A DNA stretch of 22,431 bases, from positions 1 to 22,431 of the forward strand of contig CANFLP010000015.1 of the NCBI GenBank assembly GCA_947447835.1, given 5' to 3'. Origin of the DNA: Bacteroidota bacterium. GTDB lineage: Bacteria > Bacteroidota > Bacteroidia > Chitinophagales > Chitinophagaceae. Below the pieces are notes generated by a model. The model searched no databases. It was not told the DNA's origin and worked only from the letters and a program-made list of their open reading frames with translations. Shown here in pieces: positions 1 through 6,892 of this stretch; the first letter of the stretch is position 1, and the number at the start of each line of letters is the position of its first letter. Both the position numbers and the translations under genes were made by a program.

Positions 1-3000
1 AAAATGTTGCAAATGGTGCTTCGGCATTGAGCAACAATGAAATTGGTAATTCGAATACAGCAATAGGGACTTCTGCATTGGCTTATAATGTTACAGGAAA
101 TGAAAATGTTGCAAATGGTTTTTCGTCACTTCAAAATAACTTGTCAGGAAGTAACAATGTGGCAATAGGAAGTAATACACTTATTACAAATATTAGTGGC
201 AGTCGTAATACTGCCATTGGAAGAGATGCAGATGTATTGTTTGATGGTATTACTAATTCAACAGCCATTGGGGCAGGTGCAATTGTAAACGCAGATAATA
301 CGATTCAATTGGGAAATGGAAGTGTTACTAGTGTAATTACAAATGGAACTATGAGTGCAGCTAATTATACTGGTATTTGGAGAGGTGATATTATAGATAT
401 TGCACATGGAGGAACAGGAACCAGTGTTGGGCCATTTGTAGATGTTTCAACCGATCAAACCATAAATGGAGTTAAGGAATTTATCAAGGATTTAACTATT
501 AATAGATTGACTATAGGTATGGGTATTGGGAGTCGTCCTAATAACACGGTTATTGGAAGGAATGCATTAAGTAATAGTGATCATACAGGAGATTTTAATA
601 CTGCCATAGGATCTAATGTTTTAAGTTCAAATGTGGCTGGTAATTATAATACTAGTGTTGGTTCAAATGCATTAATCTTAAATACCAATGGTGGATATAA
701 TACTACAGTTGGAGAATCTTCTTTAAATTCAAATACAATAGGAATTATGAATACAGCAATTGGTTATAATGCTTTACAAACTAATGAAGAGGGTAGTTCA
801 AATACTGCTATAGGTAGTTCAGCCAATGTTAATGGCACTAATTTATTTAATGCTACTGCTATTGGTGCGGATGCATTGGTGCTTCAGAGTAACACCATTC
901 AATTAGGTAATCCTAGTGTAACCAATGTGGTCACAAGTGGATTGGTTAATGCAAGAGGGTTTGTGGGTTCATGGAATGGAGACATCATTGATATAGCACA
1001 TGGAGGAACAGGAACTAGCACTGCGAATTTTGTTGATTTAACATCAGACCAAACAATTTTGGGTACAAAATATTTTCTTGTAGATGCAAATATAAATGGT
1101 TTGACTGTAGGTAAAGGTGCTGGTGGTATTTCAAGTAATACCATATTAGGTAGAAACGCATTTAACTCGAATATTAGTGGTTTTGATAATACAGCTATAG
1201 GTCTACTATCATTATATTCAAATATAGATGGTATGGCTAATACTGCATTAGGAAGATATTCTTTATATGCAAATACAAGTGGTGAATATAATACTGGTAT
1301 CGGAACTAATGCTTTAAGTTCAAATGTAAGTGGAGATTATAATTCATCGCTTGGAGCGTTGACGCTTAATGCAAATACAAGTGGTAAATTTAATACAGCA
1401 ACTGGGGCACTTGCTTTATACTCGAATACAACAGGTGAAAATAACACGGCCACTGGTACGTATGCATTAAATTCAAATATCACAGGGTATGATAATACAG
1501 CAATTGGGTACTCAAGTTTAGCTAGTCTTACTGCAGGTGATGATAATACTGCTATTGGTTCGGGGGCAGATGTATTAGTGGGTACTTTGACAAATGCAAC
1601 AGCCATAGGTGCTGGTGCAATTGTAAACGCAAGCAATACTATACAATTAGGTAATCCAAGTGTAACTAGTGTGGTCACAAGCGGAACTATTAGTGCAACA
1701 GGTTTTGTTAGTGCCACTGGATATGGAACTGCGTCAGGTACAAGTGCTCAATTTTTAAAAGCCGATGGAAGTATAGATGGCATAACATATGTGAAAAAAA
1801 ATACAACAACTATTGCTATAGGAACAGATGCTGGCAATACTAATCAAAATGAATTTGCAATAGCAATTGGAACAGATGCAGGTGCTACTAGTCAAGGTAT
1901 CGCTTCAATAGGGATTGGTATGCATGCGGGAGAGACTGGACAAAGAAATAATGCTATTGGTATTGGTACGTCTGCAGGGTTTACTGATCAAGGGTATCAA
2001 GCTATTGGTATTGGCGAAAACGCAGCTAAAACGAATCAAGGAACGGCAGCGATTGGTATAGGGAATAATGCTGGTAAAACTAATCAAGGTATAGATGCAA
2101 TTGCAATGGGCGAAGCTTCGGGTAATGTCTATCAAAGCGACTATGCAATTGCAATTGGAACAAATGCAGGGTCTATTAATCAAGGCACTTCTTCTATAGT
2201 TATTGGATCTTATGCTGGAGAGACTAATCAAGGGAATAATGCTATTGGTATTGGTGAAAACGCTGGCCATTCTAATCAAGGTTTGGAGTCAATAGCTTTG
2301 GGTAAACTTGCAGGATATTCAGATCAAGCAGCAAATAGTATTATCTTAAATGCAACAGGGTCAATTCTAGAAGCTTCAACAACTGGTTTTTTTGTTGCAC
2401 CAATCCGATTAGCAACTCCTAAGAGCCCGGTTTATTATGACCTGGCAACAAAAGAAATAACATACGGAACCACAATTGATGCGGGTACTTTGACAGGTAC
2501 AACTGCAGTTGCTAATGGTGGAACTGGTTTAACAGCATCTGGTACAGATGGACAAGTTTTAACCAGTACAGCAAGTGGAACATTAACTTGGACAACAATT
2601 ACGAGTGGAACGCATTCAATAGGTGAAGCTTATGGAGGTGGAATTGTGTTTTATACTTACGATGGAGGTAGGCATGGATTAATTGCTGCAACAGTAGATC
2701 AAAATGCAGGAGTTAAATGGTCTAATGATGGCACACAAATCAACATTGGTAGAGATGGTATTACAGCTGGAAGTTTTAATACAGAAAGAATTATTAACAA
2801 ACAAGGTGTAGGAACATATGCTGCTCAGGTTTGTGCTAATTACAACGGTGGCGATTATGGTGATTGGTATTTACCTTCGATATATGAATTGAATTTGCTT
2901 TATTTACAAAGGGGTATTGTTGGTAACTTTGCATCCACTAGCGGCTCTAGTTATTATTGGAGTTCTTCAGAATCTCCCGATGGCATTTTTTCTGTAAGTA

Positions 3001-3080
3001 AATATTTCTACAATGGAACAGTAATTTCACTAAGTACTAAATCAAATACATATTTTGTCCGCGCCATTCGCGCTTTCTAA
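1..3080 (+). CDS. Repetitive YadA-head-like surface/fibre protein with C-terminal DUF1566 (Lcl) domain, 5' partial
   Basis: The reading frame is open from base 3, so the gene starts upstream of the window. The TTG at 27 is an internal Leu codon inside a repeat unit, not a start. Visible domains in order: three arrays of 17-residue repeats with an N-T-A-I-G core (3-206, 543-800, 1137-1544) separated by 112-residue linkers; a third, different linker (1545-1811); eleven 16-residue repeats with an IAIG..AG..NQG pattern (1812-2339); a short spacer with an ANGGTGLTASGTDGQ stretch; and a C-terminal domain from about 2611 with GGGIVFY, GDWYLPS, YYWSSSE and VRAIRAF, typical of DUF1566/Lcl. Such repeats form trimeric beta-roll heads in YadA-type adhesins and occur in tail-fibre-like proteins. 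A role as a trimeric extracellular fibre with a lectin-like tip is inferred. No type IX sorting domain or membrane anchor is visible, and the export signal would be upstream. Confidence 0.85.
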   Translation, partial: NVANGASALSNNEIGNSNTAIGTSALAYNVTGNENVANGFSSLQNNLSGSNNVAIGSNTLITNISGSRNTAIGRDADVLFDGITNSTAIGAGAIVNADNTIQLGNGSVTSVITNGTMSAANYTGIWRGDIIDIAHGGTGTSVGPFVDVSTDQTINGVKEFIKDLTINRLTIGMGIGSRPNNTVIGRNALSNSDHTGDFNTAIGSNVLSSNVAGNYNTSVGSNALILNTNGGYNTTVGESSLNSNTIGIMNTAIGYNALQTNEEGSSNTAIGSSANVNGTNLFNATAIGADALVLQSNTIQLGNPSVTNVVTSGLVNARGFVGSWNGDIIDIAHGGTGTSTANFVDLTSDQTILGTKYFLVDANINGLTVGKGAGGISSNTILGRNAFNSNISGFDNTAIGLLSLYSNIDGMANTALGRYSLYANTSGEYNTGIGTNALSSNVSGDYNSSLGALTLNANTSGKFNTATGALALYSNTTGENNTATGTYALNSNITGYDNTAIGYSSLASLTAGDDNTAIGSGADVLVGTLTNATAIGAGAIVNASNTIQLGNPSVTSVVTSGTISATGFVSATGYGTASGTSAQFLKADGSIDGITYVKKNTTTIAIGTDAGNTNQNEFAIAIGTDAGATSQGIASIGIGMHAGETGQRNNAIGIGTSAGFTDQGYQAIGIGENAAKTNQGTAAIGIGNNAGKTNQGIDAIAMGEASGNVYQSDYAIAIGTNAGSINQGTSSIVIGSYAGETNQGNNAIGIGENAGHSNQGLESIALGKLAGYSDQAANSIILNATGSILEASTTGFFVAPIRLATPKSPVYYDLATKEITYGTTIDAGTLTGTTAVANGGTGLTASGTDGQVLTSTASGTLTWTTITSGTHSIGEAYGGGIVFYTYDGGRHGLIAATVDQNAGVKWSNDGTQINIGRDGITAGSFNTERIINKQGVGTYAAQVCANYNGGDYGDWYLPSIYELNLLYLQRGIVGNFASTSGSSYYWSSSESPDGIFSVSKYFYNGTVISLSTKSNTYFVRAIRAF
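3..206 (+). repeat. 17-residue (51-bp) head repeats, array 1, 4 copies visible
   Basis: Units begin at 3, 54, 105 and 156, each exactly 51 bp and in frame, with the pattern N-[TV]-A-x-G-x-x-x-L-x-x-N-x-x-G-x-x. A fifth, degenerate unit at 207 leads into the linker. The array continues beyond the left edge of the window, so the true copy number is unknown. Confidence 0.85.
207..542 (+). repeat. 112-residue inter-array linker, copy 1
   Basis: This 336-bp segment separates head-repeat arrays 1 and 2. It carries TAIGAGAIV, NTIQLGN, GDIIDIAHGGTGTS and DQTINGVKEF in that order. It is exactly the same length as the segment at 801-1136 and matches it motif for motif, so the two are copies of one module. 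The HGGTGTS motif recalls neck or connector motifs between head segments of trimeric fibres; that role is inferred. Confidence 0.8.
543..800 (+). repeat. 17-residue head repeats, array 2, 5 copies
   Basis: Units begin at 543 (18 residues, one extra), 597, 648, 699 and 750, with cores NTVIG, NTAIG, NTSVG, NTTVG and NTAIG. The array is followed by the second 112-residue linker. Confidence 0.85.
801..1136 (+). repeat. 112-residue inter-array linker, copy 2
   Basis: This 336-bp segment is the counterpart of 207-542. The order of motifs is the same: ATAIGADALV, NTIQLGNPSVT, GDIIDIAHGGTGTS, then DQTILGTKYF. Both linkers have exactly 112 residues although the sequence has diverged at many positions. 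Confidence 0.8.
1137..1544 (+). repeat. 17-residue head repeats, array 3, 8 copies
   Basis: Eight consecutive 51-bp units begin at 1137, 1188, 1239, 1290, 1341, 1392, 1443 and 1494. Cores are NTILG, NTAIG, NTALG, NTGIG, NSSLG, NTATG, NTATG and NTAIG. A degenerate ninth unit at 1545 begins the exit linker, which differs from the other two: after NTIQLGNPSVT it changes to a GTASGTSAQFLKADGS stretch. Confidence 0.85.
1812..2339 (+). repeat. 16-residue (48-bp) repeats, 11 copies
   Basis: Eleven in-frame units of exactly 48 bp follow the pattern I-[AG]-[IM]-G-x-x-A-G-x-T-x-Q-x-x-x-[AS]. They begin at 1812 and every 48 bases after, ending just before an IIL tripeptide at 2340. The period differs from the 17-residue arrays upstream, so this is a second kind of beta-roll segment in the same protein. 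Units share a framework but differ at most third positions, so the array is old rather than freshly duplicated. Confidence 0.85.
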
Positions 3081-4396
3081 ATATTTCGATTAACCTCTGC
3101 TACTAAAAATACACTGCCAATCACAAGAATCAAATCATTGTGGTTGGCATTTTTATTTGCCGATGATATTGCGATATTTACATCCTCGTAGTGTTGGCCT
3201 AAAAGCCCTAGCGCATTTCCCTTTGCTGCTAATTCATTTGCGGTTAAGGCACGTGGAATATGTGATTGTGTGTAATAGTATAACGCCTTTGTTGGAAGCA
3301 ATTTTAATACAGCTTCAACATCCTTATCTTTAACCATTCCTGTTATAATATGCAACTGATTATAATGTAAGGTTTCAAGTTGCTCTAATAATGCATGGAT
3401 GCCGTGTTCGTTATGTGCAACATCTAAAATTAATCTTGGGTTATTTTGTATGCATTCCCAACGGCCCATTAGGCCTGTATTTTTCTTTACATTTAATAAG
3501 GCCTTTAAAACCTTATTAGCATTCAGTTTCCAGCCCATGGTGGAAAGCAGTTGTGCTGCTACTAATACGCTTTTCAAATTTTTGTATTGATACTTTCCTG
3601 GCAAATCACATTCAACTGTAAATGACTTTGGAAATAAGGGTGCATCTAAATAATGAATTAATGGTTGTGTAAATTCAAATAATGCAGTGGTCCAATTATT
3701 TTGGAATTGCACTAATTGTAAATAATCTTCAGCAAAATAGATAGGAGCGTTTACCGATGCAGCTTTTTCTTCAAACAAATGTTTTGTTTCTGTAATTGCT
3801 TCTCCAATGATTACTGGAGTCTCTGTTTTAATGATACCTGCTTTTTCGCTAGCAATTTCTGCAAGGGTATTTCCAAGTAAAGCCATATGATCCCAACCAA
3901 TATTAGTGATAATAGAAAGTTCTGGGCTAATTACATTGGTGCTATCTAATCGTCCACCCAAACCTGTTTCAATAATGGCGATATCGCATTTTTCTTGTGC
4001 AAAATAATCGAATGCCATTCCTACAGTAATTTCAAAAAACGAAGGTTCGACTTCGTCAATTAACCCTTTTATTTTATTGGTAAATTCTGTAACAAATTCT
4101 TGGCTACACATTTTGCCATTTACTTTGATACGCTCTCTAAAATCGTATAAATGTGGGGATGTATATAACCCTGTTTTGTAACCTGCTTCTTGAAATATAC
4201 TAGCTAACATATGGCTAGTTGAACCCTTCCCATTTGTACCAGCTACATGTATGGTTTTAAATTTATGTTGAGGGTTGTTTAAAAAATTGCAAATGGAAAT
4301 AGTATTGTCTAAATCTTTTTTTATTGCAGCTGCGCCAATTCGACTAAACATAGGGAGTCGACTATATAAATAGTCAATGGTGTCTTGGTAGGCCAT
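3077..4396 (-). CDS. folC: Folylpolyglutamate synthase / dihydrofolate synthase (FolC)
   Basis: This Mur-ligase-family enzyme adds glutamate to folates with ATP, and in many bacteria also makes dihydrofolate from dihydropteroate; it is cytoplasmic. At 439 residues it has the usual family length. Visible motifs: the ATP-binding loop GTNGKGS at residues 53-59, YTSPHL at 78-83, ETGLGGRLDSTN at 143-154, ITNIGWDH at 163-170, KAGIIK at 185-190 (the first Lys is the residue normally carbamylated), and C-terminal-domain DVAHNEHG at 325-332. The ATG at 4394-4396 leaves 17 bases to the TonB-like gene upstream, so it is probably the last gene of the six-gene run. Its stop codon overlaps that of the convergent repeat-protein gene. 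Whether it has one or both activities cannot be read from the sequence. Confidence 0.95.
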   Translation of the reverse strand: MAYQDTIDYLYSRLPMFSRIGAAAIKKDLDNTISICNFLNNPQHKFKTIHVAGTNGKGSTSHMLASIFQEAGYKTGLYTSPHLYDFRERIKVNGKMCSQEFVTEFTNKIKGLIDEVEPSFFEITVGMAFDYFAQEKCDIAIIETGLGGRLDSTNVISPELSIITNIGWDHMALLGNTLAEIASEKAGIIKTETPVIIGEAITETKHLFEEKAASVNAPIYFAEDYLQLVQFQNNWTTALFEFTQPLIHYLDAPLFPKSFTVECDLPGKYQYKNLKSVLVAAQLLSTMGWKLNANKVLKALLNVKKNTGLMGRWECIQNNPRLILDVAHNEHGIHALLEQLETLHYNQLHIITGMVKDKDVEAVLKLLPTKALYYYTQSHIPRALTANELAAKGNALGLLGQHYEDVNIAISSANKNANHNDLILVIGSVFLVAEVNRNI

Positions 4397-4414
4397 ACAA
4401 ATAATTAAACTTAA

Positions 4415-5197
4415 CTATTGAACTTCAAATTTAAACTTCACAGTTACAAAGGAACTATGATCGGCTGCATTAAAGCTAATTTTTGTAAGGTATTCAATAA
4501 TAGCTTTTTTGTATTTAGTGTCATTGGAAGAAGATCCTTTTACAATTTGAATAAATCTTCCATTGCCAGTTGGGTTTACTTCAATTTCTGCATAAATAGT
4601 TGCAGCTTCCACATCGCCATTAAATGAATATACTTTCGTTACATGACGGTCGCCTTTAGTTACAAATGGCCCACCGGTTCCAGTGTATGATTTACCATTT
4701 ATACTTCCATTAGCAACACCTTGGTCACCTTTTCCGCCAGCAATACCTTGGTCTTTTACATTATTGTAACTGTCCTGATTATTGCCTCCTTTGCCGTTAC
4801 CTCCTGCATATTTCCCCATTAAAGCTTTTGGCTTTGGAGCGGGTGGCAATGGCATGGCTTTATTATGTTTTGTTGCAGTAGATGATTTGGTAGCTTCATC
4901 ATTTGCATCGTTGGAATTTGTATGAATCTTTACTGCATTGACTGCAGCCTTTGCTTTAACTTGTTTGCTTGCACCTACTTCGGGTGCAGGAGCCTCCTTA
5001 CTTAAAGGTGGCGTGTCGCCTTGGCCAGTTTCACTATTACCCAGATTCACTTCCATATAAGTGGGTTGGGGCGGTGTAATAATAGGAGGTGTTTGCTGCC
5101 ATTGCAATACGATAAACAACAATGCAAGAAGTACACAAATAATAGTTGTGTAAACACTTGCCTTTACATTCTTTTGTTGTTCGAAGCTTAATTGCAT
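4415..5197 (-). CDS. TonB-like energy transducer protein
   Basis: The protein has 260 residues: a short cytoplasmic N-terminus, one membrane helix at about 16-33, a Pro-rich stretch at about 37-45 and again at 116-124, a Gly/Asn-rich flexible region at about 130-176, and a compact C-terminal domain at about 185-260. The C-terminal part has the TonB-like order: a GDVEA..YAEIEV strand, NPTGNG turn, GSSSND loop, a helix, then SFNAAD and a final VKFKFEV strand. TonB proteins carry proton-motive energy from ExbB/ExbD to outer-membrane transporters. In many Bacteroidota exbB, exbD, a tonB-like gene and folC are neighbours; here folC follows but no exbBD lies next to it. The call rests on architecture, so it could also be a TolA-like or other periplasm-spanning protein. 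Confidence 0.7.
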   Translation of the reverse strand: MQLSFEQQKNVKASVYTTIICVLLALLFIVLQWQQTPPIITPPQPTYMEVNLGNSETGQGDTPPLSKEAPAPEVGASKQVKAKAAVNAVKIHTNSNDANDEATKSSTATKHNKAMPLPPAPKPKALMGKYAGGNGKGGNNQDSYNNVKDQGIAGGKGDQGVANGSINGKSYTGTGGPFVTKGDRHVTKVYSFNGDVEAATIYAEIEVNPTGNGRFIQIVKGSSSNDTKYKKAIIEYLTKISFNAADHSSFVTVKFKFEVQ

Positions 5198-5206
5198 GGT
5201 TTAAAA

Positions 5207-5968
5207 TTAATGCAAAAATACATCATATCCCAATCTACAAAGGGTGGCCATTATAACAATTAAAAAAACAGTTCGGATAAAGCCATTTCCTCGTGCTAAT
5301 GCTACCCTTGACCCAATCATACCGCCAATTGCATTGCATATTGCCATTGGTATAGCAATGGGCCAAAGAATTGAGCCTTTTATAGTAAATAAAACAATTG
5401 AACCCAAATTGGTAGCTAGGTTCACCACTTTAGCATGCGCATTGGCTTGCAAAAAATCAAAGCCCAACCAACTAATAAATGCAAGTACTAATAAACTACC
5501 TGCGCCAGGGCCTATAAAACCATCATAAAATCCTAATGCCAAACAAATAAGTGCACCCTTATACCAAGGAAAATTTAGGTTTTGATTATTAGTTTCTTGG
5601 CCAAAGTTCTTTTTAGTAAAAGTATAAATGGCTACAAGTATAAGCACCAATAAAATTACCGGTTTCATAAATCGGTTACTCACCAATGTTAAACAATACG
5701 AACCCGTGAAAGATGCAGCAAATGCAATGCTTGTAAATATTAATAATCTTTTAAATGGAATTTTTATTTTCTTTAAATAGGTTCTTGCAGCAAAAAAGGT
5801 ACCTGTAAACGAAGGAATTTTAAGAGAGCCAATTACTTGTGCAACGGAATTATTAGGGAGTAATATTAATCCTGCGGGAGTTTGTATTAAACCACCTCCG
5901 CCCACAATTGCGTCCACAAATCCAGCAAAAAATGCAATGATGCAAAGTAAAATGATAGTTGTACTCAT
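5207..5968 (-). CDS. TauE/SafE (TSUP) family membrane transporter
   Basis: This 253-residue protein is almost entirely hydrophobic, with about eight membrane helices. The two family signature segments are present: GFVDAIVGGGG at residues 16-26 and the internal repeat GFYDGFIGPGAGS at 146-158. A short polar loop at about 119-135 separates the two halves. TSUP proteins export or import small anions such as sulfite, sulfonates or sulfoacetate across the inner membrane. The sequence resembles the YfcA branch, whose substrate is unsettled, and nothing in the neighbourhood fixes it here. The ATG at 5966-5968 lies 6 bases after the EamA stop, and the TonB-like start follows 9 bases after this stop, so cotranscription is likely. 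Confidence 0.88.
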   Translation of the reverse strand: MSTTIILLCIIAFFAGFVDAIVGGGGLIQTPAGLILLPNNSVAQVIGSLKIPSFTGTFFAARTYLKKIKIPFKRLLIFTSIAFAASFTGSYCLTLVSNRFMKPVILLVLILVAIYTFTKKNFGQETNNQNLNFPWYKGALICLALGFYDGFIGPGAGSLLVLAFISWLGFDFLQANAHAKVVNLATNLGSIVLFTIKGSILWPIAIPMAICNAIGGMIGSRVALARGNGFIRTVFLIVIMATLCRLGYDVFLH

Positions 5969-5974
5969 GAAAAA

Positions 5975-6892
5975 TTAAACTTGTTTTACAATAGGCTTAA
6001 TGGGTGTTGGCCAAGTGTTAATGACTATGCCAAGTATGATTATTAAACCACTTATTATTTGTGCTTTATTAAAAGATTCATTTAAAAATAGAACTGCTTC
6101 AAATGAACTTAATAATGGACCTAATGTATTAAATAAGGCCGCTTTGCCAGCGCCAATTCGTTGTATCGCATTGCTCCAAATTAAGTAGGAGATAGTTGAA
6201 TTGCCAATGCCAATATATAAAACAACCCAAAGTAAATGTGTGTTATAAGTTACAGGCTGAATATAGTTCATTTCAAATATTGCTGCTGGGAACAATAATA
6301 TAGCACCTATTGCAAATAAGCACAATAAAAAACTATTATTAGAAATGCCAATTGGCTTTTTGCGTACAAAAACATTGTACGACCCAAAACAAGTTCCTGC
6401 TGCAATCATCCACAAGTCGCCCGTGCCAATTTTAAAATGGATGATGTTTAGTAAATCACCTTTGGTTAACAGATATATCGTTCCAATAACGCATAATAAA
6501 ATGCCGGTTATATTTTTCCAATGTAGTTTTTCATGAATAAGTATTGCGCCTAATAGTGCAGCTACAATTGGATGCACCGTAGATCCAAATAGTGACATAT
6601 TAATTGCAGTGGTATAATGCCCTGCCGTATAAATGAGAGTATTGTAAATTGCAAATCCAAATAAGCCCATTAAAAAAAAGTACAATTTATTTTCTTTAAA
6701 AATGGGCCACTCTTTTTTTATATTATTGTATGCAAAGGGTAGCATACAAAAGGTAGCTGTAGTCCATCTAAAAAATGCAAGACTCATTGGCCCAGCTAAA
6801 TGAATGGCATAGCGAGATACAATAAAATTACCAGACCAAATTATTGTTGAGCTAATGGCAAGCGCAGCACCTATTTGATTGGTTCTTCTCAA
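5975..6892 (-). CDS. EamA-family (drug/metabolite transporter superfamily) permease, TTG start
   Basis: The 305-residue protein has about ten predicted helices arranged as two EamA repeats, roughly residues 8-135 and 157-290. The first has the usual WSGNFIVSRY segment after helix 1. The second has IGIGNSTISYLIWSNAIQRIGA and a GPLLSSFEAVLFL segment. Family members export amino acids, nucleosides or other metabolites through the inner membrane; the substrate is not predictable. The start is TTG at 6890-6892, chosen because the first membrane helix begins at about residue 8 and the next in-frame Met would remove it. The start overlaps the radical SAM stop by four bases, so translation is probably coupled to that gene. 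Confidence 0.88.
   Translation of the reverse strand: MRRTNQIGAALAISSTIIWSGNFIVSRYAIHLAGPMSLAFFRWTTATFCMLPFAYNNIKKEWPIFKENKLYFFLMGLFGFAIYNTLIYTAGHYTTAINMSLFGSTVHPIVAALLGAILIHEKLHWKNITGILLCVIGTIYLLTKGDLLNIIHFKIGTGDLWMIAAGTCFGSYNVFVRKKPIGISNNSFLLCLFAIGAILLFPAAIFEMNYIQPVTYNTHLLWVVLYIGIGNSTISYLIWSNAIQRIGAGKAALFNTLGPLLSSFEAVLFLNESFNKAQIISGLIIILGIVINTWPTPIKPIVKQV

Noticed and set aside
27..29. TTG as the start codon of the repeat protein
   Set aside because: The frame is open upstream to base 3 and encodes another full 17-residue repeat unit, in which this TTG is the conserved Leu position.
899..2279. Several long open frames on the minus strand inside the repeat region
   Set aside because: The repeats are 48 and 51 bp, both multiples of three, so a stop-free antisense frame is copied along with each unit. 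The translations are low-complexity and match nothing.
1137..2339. Regularly spaced repeats resembling a CRISPR array
   Set aside because: All units are in frame, diverge mostly at synonymous or variable sites, and have no unique spacers between identical repeats. They are protein repeats.
1..3080. Prophage tail-fibre origin of the repeat protein
   Set aside because: Related repeats occur in tail fibres, but no other phage gene lies in the window and the neighbour is housekeeping (folC). The left side is not visible, so this remains open but unsupported.
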